This document shows, in pieces, positions 19,923 to 27,206 of a stretch of DNA of 64,000 bases. Each line of letters opens with the position of its first letter. Within the stretch, counting starts at the first letter, position 1. A program made the position numbers and the translations under genes. Under the pieces are notes generated by a model. The model was not told the DNA's origin, searched no databases, and was given only the letters and a program-made list of their open reading frames with translations. This DNA is from CAVVSD01 sp963757125 (lineage in GTDB: Bacteria > Actinomycetota > Thermoleophilia > Solirubrobacterales > Solirubrobacteraceae): contig CAVWQP010000009.1 in the NCBI GenBank assembly GCA_963757125.1, forward strand, positions 1,240,001 to 1,304,000, given 5' to 3'.

Positions 19923-20579
19923 GTGATCTACGGCGAATCAGTACGAACAACGGCCCGCCGGACGCGGATCCGCAGGATCCGCTTCGTCGGCCTGCTGGTC
20001 GTGGTCGCGGCGATGGCCGCGGTCATCAGCGACCAGTTCACGGCGTCCTCGTCCTCGATGGCGCCCCTGTCCTCGGCGCCCTCACCGCCCCTCGACGTCT
20101 CTCGCGGCGACCACCCTCGGGCGCTCGGCGAGGCCGACGGTGCTGTCCCCGACGGCACGACGGTCTTCGACGACGGGATCCCGGGCGTCGCCAACCTGGA
20201 TCCGGCGCTCCTCGGCGCCCTGCGCAGCGCCGCGACGGATGCCGCGAGCGACGGCGTGGAGTTCGTCGTCGACAGCGGCTGGCGTTCCCCCGCGTACCAG
20301 GAGCGGCTCCTCCAGGAGGCGATCGCGAAGTACGGCTCGGAGGCGGAAGCAAGCCGATGGGTCGCCGCGCCCAACACGTCCGCCCACGTGTCGGGCGACG
20401 CGGTCGACATCGGGCCCTCCGCCGCCGCTGCGTGGCTGTCCGAGCACGGCTCCGCGTACGGGCTGTGCCGGATCTACGGCAACGAGCCCTGGCACTACGA
20501 ACTGCGCCCGGAGGCGACCGCGCACGGCTGCCCGCCGATGTACGCCGACCCGACGCACGATCCGAGGATGCAGCAGTGA
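19923..20579 (+). CDS. VanY-like D-alanyl-D-alanine carboxypeptidase (M15B)
   Basis: A signal-anchor (RFVGLLVVVAAMAAVISDQF) precedes a secreted M15B peptidase domain. Zinc-site motifs are SAHVSGDAVDIG (the SxHxxGxAxD pattern) and EPWHYEL; the substrate region is DSGWRSPAYQERL. The family trims the terminal D-Ala from peptidoglycan stem peptides and confers glycopeptide tolerance in VanRS-controlled operons. The start is taken as GTG 19923; a GTG at 19941 is also possible. Its stop overlaps the GTG of the following lipoprotein gene. It is divergent from the two-component system, the usual layout for VanRS targets. Confidence 0.85.
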   Translation: MIYGESVRTTARRTRIRRIRFVGLLVVVAAMAAVISDQFTASSSSMAPLSSAPSPPLDVSRGDHPRALGEADGAVPDGTTVFDDGIPGVANLDPALLGALRSAATDAASDGVEFVVDSGWRSPAYQERLLQEAIAKYGSEAEASRWVAAPNTSAHVSGDAVDIGPSAAAAWLSEHGSAYGLCRIYGNEPWHYELRPEATAHGCPPMYADPTHDPRMQQ

Positions 20580-21103
20580 ATCTGAGCAGAACGCTCCTCG
20601 CTCTCGTGGTGGTCGCCCTGATCGCCGCGGGGTGTGGCTCGAATGCGCCTTCCGAGACCACCAGCACCACCACCACGAAGAAGACCACCGCTCGCTCCAA
20701 GGCGGTGCGGTTCTCCGAGTGCATGCGCGAGCACGGCGTCCGGGAGTTCCCGGACCCGGACGCGTCGGGCGAGCTGACGATCGACGGGGTCGTGAACGGC
20801 TCGTCGCTGGACACGAGCGGCGCGGCGTGGAAGGGGGCCATCGGTGCCTGCAAGGACCTGGAGCCATCGGGGTTCACGGGCCACAAGCGGAGCTCCTCGC
20901 AGCAGTCGGCTGCCCTCCAGTTCGCCCAGTGCATCCGCGAGAACGGCGTGACGGACTTCCCGGACCCCGCCCCCGGGCAGCCCCTCGTCGACACGAACCG
21001 CATCCCATCCTCCGCACGACCCGGTGGCATGACCGTCCTCAACGCCGCGATGCAGAAGTGCGGCGATGCCTTCTCCGGCAAGCTGGGGCTGGGGAATCGG
21101 TGA
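20576..21103 (+). CDS. Lipoprotein with two Cys-containing FPDP repeats
   Basis: A lipoprotein signal (LVVVALIAAGCGS lipobox) is followed by a Thr/Lys-rich linker. Two copies of a repeated segment then appear: FSECMREHGVREFPDP and FAQCIRENGVTDFPDP. A further Cys follows each (IGACKDLEP and MQKCGDAF), so each repeat could form a disulphide. I recall similar proteins beside efflux adaptors in actinobacteria, but the function is not established. The GTG overlaps the VanY stop and its stop overlaps the adaptor's GTG, so the cluster is cotranslated. It acts outside the membrane. Confidence 0.75.
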   Translation: MNLSRTLLALVVVALIAAGCGSNAPSETTSTTTTKKTTARSKAVRFSECMREHGVREFPDPDASGELTIDGVVNGSSLDTSGAAWKGAIGACKDLEPSGFTGHKRSSSQQSAALQFAQCIRENGVTDFPDPAPGQPLVDTNRIPSSARPGGMTVLNAAMQKCGDAFSGKLGLGNR

Positions 21104-22126
21104 GGCGCGGGACCTGGATCGTGGTCGCTGCGGCCGTGGTCGCGACGTCCTGTGGGAAGGACGGGAGCTCGACGACACCGCAGACGCCGGTGAACACGGC
21201 GAAGGTGGAGAAGGGGAGGCTCTCGGCCGTCGTCTCGCTGTCCGGGATCCTCACGCTATCGGTCGCCGTCTTCGGTGATCAACCGGGCTCGCGGGACGTA
21301 CACCGAGCTGCCCGCGGCCGGCGACAAGGCGGACTGCGGCGACGTGCTCTACCGCGTGAACGAGCACCCGGTGCTGCTGCTGTGCGGCACGGTCCCGGCC
21401 TACCGCGACCTGCACACGGGCGACAGGGGCAGGGACGTGTGGCAGCTCAACCGGAACCTGCGCAGGCTCGGCTTCCACGCCGGCACCGGTGCCGTGTTCA
21501 CGTGGAGGACCGAGCGCGCCCTCAGGGCATTGCAGCACCGCAAGGGCCTGGCGGTCACGGGCAAGCTCCGTGCCGGCGACGCGGTCTTCCTGCCCGAGGC
21601 GGTACGGATCGCGAAGGTGACCGGCGAGCTCGGCGGCTCCGCCCGGCCGGGTGCCCGGGTCGCGCAGGCAACGTCCGACACGCTCGGTGTGCAGGTCGAC
21701 CTCGACGCGTCGCAGCAGGGCGAGGTGAAGCAGGGCGACCGTGCGCGGATCACGCTGCCCGGCCTCAAGGTCGTGAACGGCAGGGTGGCCCGGCTCGGGA
21801 GGGTCGCCGAGTCCGCTGGGAAGGACCCCGGGTCCGCGACGATCCCCGCCTCGATACGACTCGCCGATCCCTCGAAGGCGCGCGGGCTCGACCGGGCGCC
21901 GGTCCAGGTCGACATCACGACCAGGGGAGTGAAGAGCGCCCTGAGCGTGCCGGTGACCGCGCTCGTCGGGAGGTCCGGCGGCGGGTTCGCGGTCGAGGTC
22001 GCGCGCACCGGCGGCCGACGCGAGCTGGTCTCGGTGAAGCTCGGCCTGTTCGACGGCACGGACGGCCGCGTCCAGGTCGAGGGCGATCTTGCCGCGGGCG
22101 ACGACGTCGTGGTGCCGTCGCCGTGA
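21100..22126 (+). pseudogene. Peptidoglycan-binding membrane-fusion adaptor of an ABC exporter, one frameshift
   Basis: The start has a signal or lipoprotein-type segment (WIVVAAAVVATSCGKD). After a +1 shift near 21258 it continues with an efflux adaptor carrying an inserted peptidoglycan-binding domain (RGRDVWQLNRNLRRLGF ... ERALRALQHRKGLAVTG). A barrel and membrane-proximal part follows (GDRARITLPGLKVVNGRVARLG and VPVTALVGRSGGGFAVEV). Such proteins bridge the ABC permease to the cell wall in Gram-positive MacAB-like exporters. Without an extra C in ACGCTATCGG the frame would be continuous. It is coupled to its neighbours by GTGA overlaps on both sides. Confidence 0.75.
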
Positions 22127-22822
22127 GCGGGACGGTGCTGGAGCTGGACGGGGTGACCAAGGTGTACGGCGAGCTGCCGGTCGGTGGGGTCGAGTCTCGC
22201 GCTGCGCGGCGTGTCGTTCTCCGTGCAGGGCGGCGAGCTGGTGGCGATCGTCGGACCCTCCGGGTCGGGCAAGTCCACGCTCCTGCACGTCATGGGGACG
22301 TTGGAGCGGCCCAGCAGCGGCGTGGTCCGGATCGGTGGTGTGGACGTGGCGGGGTTGAGCGACCGCGAGCTGTCGCTGCTGCGGGCCCAGGAGATCGGGT
22401 TCGTCTTCCAGCAGTTCTTCCTGGCCGAGCACGCGACCGCGCGCGAGAACGTCGCCGACGGGTTGCTCTACGCCGGGGTCCCCGCCGCCGAGCGGTACCG
22501 GCGAGCCGACGAGGCGCTCGAACGGGTCGGCCTCTCCGGGCGCGCGACGTTCAGGCCCACGAAGCTCTCCGGCGGGGAGCGCCAGCGGGTGGCGATCGCC
22601 CGGGCGCTCGTCGGGCGGCCGGCGATCGTGCTCGCCGACGAGCCGACCGGGAACCTCGACAGCGCCACCGGCGCGTCGATCATGGAGCTCATCCGCGAGC
22701 TGGGCGCGGGCGGCGCGACGATCATCATGATCACCCACGACGGCGGCCTGGCCGATCAGCTGCCGCGCCAGATCCGGGTGCTGGACGGCCGGGTCGTCTC
22801 CGACGTCGGGGCGCCGTCGTGA
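22123..22822 (+). pseudogene. ABC transporter ATP-binding protein, MacB/LolD type, one frameshift
   Basis: Walker A is GPSGSGKST, the Q-loop region FVFQQFF, the ABC signature LSGGERQRVAIARAL, Walker B IVLADEPTGNLD and the H-loop MITHD. These define the MacB/LolD/FtsE-like ATPase subfamily. About 230 residues is full length. The frame moves +1 near 22180, in a GGGG run, before the core domain. The gene lies between the adaptor and permease genes with GTGA overlaps. It would energise export of an envelope-active compound or lipoprotein. Confidence 0.85.
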
Positions 22823-24028
22823 GACTGTCGCCGCGGGACGGGTTGCGGGTCGCGAGCGTCGGGCTGCGCACCCGGCCGCTGCGCGCGGCGCTGTCGGCGC
22901 TGGGGATCGCGATCGGCACGGCGGCGATCGTGGCGATCCTCGGGCTGTCCGCCTCCTCACAGGCCGGGCTGCTCGCCGAGATCGACCGGCTCGGGACGAA
23001 CCTGCTGACCGCCGAGGCCGGCCAGCGCCTGACCGGAGGCGAGGCGAAGCTGCCGCTCGAGGCGCCGGCGCGGATCACGCACCTCGACGACGTCCGTCAG
23101 GTTGCTCACACCGGCCTGATGAAGGACGAGCACGTCTACCGCAGCTCGATGATCCCCGTGGCCAACAGCGGCGGGCTGCAGGTGCAGGCGGCCAGCCTGA
23201 ATCTGCCGTCCGTGCTCGGCACCGGCATGGCGCGCGGCGACTGGCTCAACGAGGGCACCGCCCGCGAGCCGGTCGTGGTGCTGGGCTCGGACGCCGCGGC
23301 ACAGCTGGGCATCGACCGCGTCCACGCCGATCAGCGGATCTGGCTGGGAGGGCAGTGGTTCAACGTCGCGGGCATCCTGGAGCCGTCGCCGCTGGCGACC
23401 GACATCGACGCGAGCGCCCTCGTCGGCTACCCGGCCGCCCAGAAGTACCTCGGCTACGTCAGCGTTGCCAGCGCCGGGGTGGAGGCCGGGCCACCGAGCA
23501 CGATCTACGTGCGCACCGCCACCGGTCACGAGGCGGCGGTGCAGTCGCTGCTCGCGCCGACCGCGAACCCGGAGGCGCCGAACGAGGTGAACGTCAGCCA
23601 GCCGTCCGACGTGCTCACCGCTCGGGCCGCCGCGGCGGGGGCGTTCGACAGCCTGTTTCTCGGGCTCGGCGTGGTGGCGCTGATCGTGGGTGCCGTCGGC
23701 GTCGCGAACATCATGATCATCTCGGTGCTCGAACGCCGCTCGGAGATCGGCCTCCGTCGCGCCCTCGGCGCGACGAAGGGCCAGATCCGGACGCAGTTCC
23801 TCGCCGAGTCGATCCTGCTCGCGCTCATCGGCGGCGTGGTCGGCGTGCTGGCCGGGATCGCGGCGACGGCCGTGTACGCCGAGCTCGAAGAACTGGGCCA
23901 TCGTGATCCCCACCGAGGCGTGGGCGGGTGGCATCGCCTCGGCCATCCTGATCGGCGCGGGGGCGGGCCTGCTGCCGGCCGTCCGGGCGTCTCGGATGCC
24001 GCCGACGGTCGCGTTGCGGACGGTGTGA
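22819..24028 (+). pseudogene. ABC transporter permease, MacB type, one frameshift near the end
   Basis: The N-terminus (LRAALSALGIAIGTAAIVAI) is the first helix of a MacB-like permease. A large extracytoplasmic MacB_PCD domain follows (DDVRQVAHTGLMKDEHV and onward). The C-terminal FtsX core contains LGVVALIVGAVGVANIMII, then ERRSEIGLRRALGATKGQI, then helix LALIGGVVGVLAGIAATAV. A +1 shift near 23890 interrupts the last ~45 residues, which resume as VIPTEAWAGGIASAILIG and end RASRMPPTVALRTV. All four transmembrane helices would be present if corrected. It is the last gene of the VanY-lipoprotein-adaptor-ABC cluster. Confidence 0.85.
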
Positions 24029-24100
24029 GCGAGCGATGAGTCTTGCCGGGGGGCGCAGTCTCTTCTCCACACGAAGCGAGCTGCACGTGAGGAGAGCACC

Positions 24101-24679
24101 ATGACCGCCACCTACACCTTCGACGTCTTCTCCAGCCTCGACGGCTACGGCGCCGCGAGCGCCAAGTGGAGCGGCTACTGGGGCAAGCAGGGCCCCGAGC
24201 TGCTCGACCACCGCCTCGCCCAGTTCGGCACGGAGCAGCGGATGGTCTTCGGGGCCAAGACGCACCGGCTGTTCGCGGAGATGCTGGCCTCGAGCACCGA
24301 GGACTCCGAGGTGCGCGACCCGTGGGTCACCGCGATGTGGAAGATGCCGGCGACCGTCGTCTCCACGACGCTGCAGGAGCCGCTGGACTGGCCGAACGCG
24401 ACCGTCGCGAGCGGCGACGCCGTCGACGTCGTCGCCCGGCTGAAGGAGGAGTCAGACGTGCCGCTGCGCTCACACGGAAGCCTGTCGATGAACTGGGCGC
24501 TGCTGGCCGCCGGCCTGGTCGACCGCGTCCAGGTGACGCTGTTCCCGGTCATCACCGGCGAGACCGGGATCGACCCGATCTTCGGGGGCGCGGCGGACTT
24601 CGACCTCGAGCTGATCGAGCAGCGGACGCTGGATGGGCGGACGCAGGAGCTGGTGTACCGGCCGACGCTGCACGTCTGA
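24101..24679 (+). CDS. Dihydrofolate-reductase-like (RibD C-terminal) protein
   Basis: A 192-residue protein of the RibD_C family. The N-terminus FDVFSSLDGYGA matches the strand and loop typical of these reductase-like proteins. Other blocks are MVFGAKTHRLFAEML and GSLSMNWALLAAGLVDRVQVTLFP. It is thought to bind NADPH and reduce an unknown substrate; the family is diverse. GAGGAG lies 6 nt before the ATG. It is one of three members in the window (also at 28967 and 36349). Confidence 0.85.
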   Translation: MTATYTFDVFSSLDGYGAASAKWSGYWGKQGPELLDHRLAQFGTEQRMVFGAKTHRLFAEMLASSTEDSEVRDPWVTAMWKMPATVVSTTLQEPLDWPNATVASGDAVDVVARLKEESDVPLRSHGSLSMNWALLAAGLVDRVQVTLFPVITGETGIDPIFGGAADFDLELIEQRTLDGRTQELVYRPTLHV

Positions 24680-24730
24680 GCACCCGCACTTGGATTCGAA
24701 TCCTCGTGATGCCTCGGCCCTCGTCCCTGG

Positions 24731-25456
24731 CTACGCGTTCGCGTGGCTCCTGCCGTAGGTCGGGGCATGGCGTCGTCCTGTCGTCCGGCCGTCGCGTTCC
24801 GTCGGAGCGATGTCCTCCGAGCGCGGGGAGATGGCTTCGAGGAGGTCGGCCCGCAGGTGCTCGACCTCCTCGACGGCAGCGTTGCGGCGCCGCTCCATCT
24901 CAGCGACCACGACCTCCGTGTCGGCTCGCAGACGCTCGGTCTCCTCGCGTAATGCGGTGCGCGCCTGGACTGCCGCATCGTCGATCATCCGCTTCGCGTC
25001 CTCGTCGGCCTGTGCGCGCACCCTCGTCGCATACTTCTCCGCGCGGCCGCACGTCTCGTTGGCGATGGTGTCGGCCTCCGCCGTGAGGGAGGCGCACTCA
25101 TCCTCGGTCGTGCGGAGAAGCTCCTCGGAGCGCTGCTCCGCGGCCTCCAGGACGCGCGCAGCCGACTCGTCTGCAGCGGTCTGCGCCTTCGCCCTCAGCT
25201 CGGCGCACTCGTTCTCGGCACCGCGACGCAGCTCCTCGGCCTCCTGCTCGGCGATGAGGAGGATGCGCGCGGTCGTCTGCCCGGCCTGCTCGAGCTTGTT
25301 CCGGACGACCTCGTCGCCGAGCTCCTCGGTCGCGGCGGTCCTCAGCCAGTCGGACACCGACGCCAGGAAACCGTCGACCTCGCTCCGGTCGTACCCGCCG
25401 CGGCGGACCGTCGGGAAGCCGGAGGCCCGCCGGTGCTCGAACTCCGCCCAGTCCAT
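24731..25456 (-). CDS. DivIVA-like coiled-coil protein
   Basis: The first ~45 residues (FPTVRRGGYDRSEVDGFLASV) match the DivIVA/Wag31 lipid-binding N-terminus (F-x-x-x-x-x-GYD---VD-FL). The remaining ~190 residues form a long Ala/Glu/Arg-rich coiled coil (EELRRGAENECAELRAKAQ, LEAAEQRSEELLRT) with no Gly or Pro until the tail. DivIVA proteins mark curved membrane at poles and septa. The coiled coil is longer than needed for a small scaffold. It could instead be a DivIVA-domain accessory protein. It lies between a DHFR-like gene and a kinase gene; nothing here shows a polar role directly. Confidence 0.75.
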   Translation of the reverse strand: MDWAEFEHRRASGFPTVRRGGYDRSEVDGFLASVSDWLRTAATEELGDEVVRNKLEQAGQTTARILLIAEQEAEELRRGAENECAELRAKAQTAADESAARVLEAAEQRSEELLRTTEDECASLTAEADTIANETCGRAEKYATRVRAQADEDAKRMIDDAAVQARTALREETERLRADTEVVVAEMERRRNAAVEEVEHLRADLLEAISPRSEDIAPTERDGRTTGRRHAPTYGRSHANA

Positions 25457-25563
25457 CGTCCCCTCGCCTCCAATCGTTCTCGTTCCGAGGCCGAGAGGCG
25501 GGATTACCCGGAATCCGGGTTCTCACAGCTGCTACGTCGGATCTGGAACGTCGACCTGCGCGC

Positions 25564-27117
25564 TCACCGCGTCCCACGCTGGATGCGCTTGAGCTCGCGC
25601 CGCACGACGCCGCGCTGGTCGTCCGAGACGCGCAGGCGCTCCTCCAGGAGCGGGACGGCGTCGGTACCCCGCCCCGTGCGGGCCAGCGCGTAGGCGAGGT
25701 TGTAGAGCGCGTAGGCGTAGGTCAGCTCCCTGGTGCGCCCCTGGGCGCGGAACGTATCGACGGCGCGCTGCAGCAGCGGGACGGCCTCGGTGTAGCGCCC
25801 CTGCCGGCTGAGCGCGTACCCCGCGCTGTTGAGCTGGATCGGCGAGCGACCGTCGGCCGGGGCGGAGGGCGGGGCGGTGGTCGCTGCGGGCGGGGTCTCG
25901 GTGGCCGGTGCGCGCTGCGTCGCGGTAGCGGCAGGCGCCCGCGTGGTCACCGCCGACGTTCGGACGCCCGTTTCTCGCGTCGTCGCGGTGCGCTGGGCCC
26001 GCGGAGTCGTGGTGCCCGCTGCCCCCCGCTCGGGGTCGTCCCCGCCGCCCGTGAACGCGAGGACCGTGCCGGCTGCGACGAGCGCCGCGAGCGCGACGAG
26101 CGCGACGAGGATCGGGCGGCGCCCGCGACGCGTGCCCGGGAGCGAGGCAGACGCTGGAGTGCGCCCGTCCGCCGCGCGCGGCGCCCGGGGAGCTCGTCGG
26201 CGTGCCGTGGGCCGGACGATGCGCTGGGTCGCCTGCGTCGGCCCGGGAGCAGGCGCGCGTAGCGCGCGCTCGAGCTCCGCGACGAGCTGTCCCGCCGTGG
26301 CCGGACGCTCGGCGGCGTCCTTGGCCAGGCCGCGAGCGAGGACGACGTCGACCGCGGGCGGCAGGTGGGGGGCGCGGTCGGTGATCCGCGGCACCTCGGC
26401 CTCGACGTGCTGGCGTGCCTGCGCCGCCGTGTGCTCCGCCTGGTAGGGACGTTCGCCGCACAGGAGCTCGAAGGCGACGACCGCGAGTGCGTAGCGATCG
26501 CTCGCGGAGGTCGCCGGCTCCCCGAGCGCCTGCTCGGGCGAGAGGTATGCGACGGTGCCGAGCACCGTCCCGGCAACGGTGAGCTGTCGGGTGGCATCGG
26601 CGACGTGGGCGATGCCGAAGTCGGCGACCGCGAGGCGATCGCCGTCATCGAGCAGGAGGTTGGCGGGCTTGATGTCGCGATGCACGATGCCGTGATCGTG
26701 TGCGCAGTCGAGCGCCGTCGCCGCCTCCTCCAGCCAGCGCAAGGCGGTGTGATGGGGCACGAGGCGGGGCCCACGCATCCGGTCTGCGAGCGTGCCGCCG
26801 TCGAAGTACTCCATCACGATGAACGTCCGCCCGGCGTGCTCGCCGACGTCGTAGATCGTGACCACGTGGTCGCAGTCGGAGAGGCTCGCGGCGGCGCGCG
26901 CCTCGCGCATGAAGCGCTCTCGGTACGAGTCGTCCTCGCCCATGACCGGCGAGAGCACCTTCACCGCGACCCGCCGGCGCAGGACCTCGTCCTGGGCGAC
27001 CCAGACCGATGCCATACCGCCGGTGGCGATGCGGTGCTCCACGCGGTAGCGCTCTGGCAGCGCGATGGTGCTCGGCGCGGCCATCGCGTCGGGGCGTACC
27101 CGTGTAGGCGACGGCAC
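25564..27117 (-). CDS. Membrane-bound Ser/Thr protein kinase with C-terminal TPR segment
   Basis: The kinase domain is complete. The Gly-rich loop is IATGGMASVWVA, the Lys is in VAVKVL, the catalytic loop HRDIKPANLLLD, the magnesium loop ADFGIAHV, and APE-like LSPEQAL. A Pro/Arg-rich linker leads to one transmembrane helix (ILVALVALAALVAAGTVLAF near residue 340). A Thr-rich stretch and two TPR-like repeats (NSAGYALSRQGRYTEAVPLL and LYNLAYALARTGRGTDAVPLL) follow on the outside. It belongs to the PknB-like family but has TPRs instead of PASTA domains. The kinase domain starts about 11 residues after an ATG at 27084; the longer GTG start at 27117 is the alternative. Confidence 0.88.
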   Translation of the reverse strand: MPSPTRVRPDAMAAPSTIALPERYRVEHRIATGGMASVWVAQDEVLRRRVAVKVLSPVMGEDDSYRERFMREARAAASLSDCDHVVTIYDVGEHAGRTFIVMEYFDGGTLADRMRGPRLVPHHTALRWLEEAATALDCAHDHGIVHRDIKPANLLLDDGDRLAVADFGIAHVADATRQLTVAGTVLGTVAYLSPEQALGEPATSASDRYALAVVAFELLCGERPYQAEHTAAQARQHVEAEVPRITDRAPHLPPAVDVVLARGLAKDAAERPATAGQLVAELERALRAPAPGPTQATQRIVRPTARRRAPRAPRAADGRTPASASLPGTRRGRRPILVALVALAALVAAGTVLAFTGGGDDPERGAAGTTTPRAQRTATTRETGVRTSAVTTRAPAATATQRAPATETPPAATTAPPSAPADGRSPIQLNSAGYALSRQGRYTEAVPLLQRAVDTFRAQGRTRELTYAYALYNLAYALARTGRGTDAVPLLEERLRVSDDQRGVVRRELKRIQRGTR

Positions 27118-27206
27118 TCACGCCCGGTGCGCCGGAACCAGGTCCGACCGTCACCGCAGGCGCTGCGAAGCGTTCCTGCCGATGACGGTCCGGGAAGACA
27201 TCCTCG

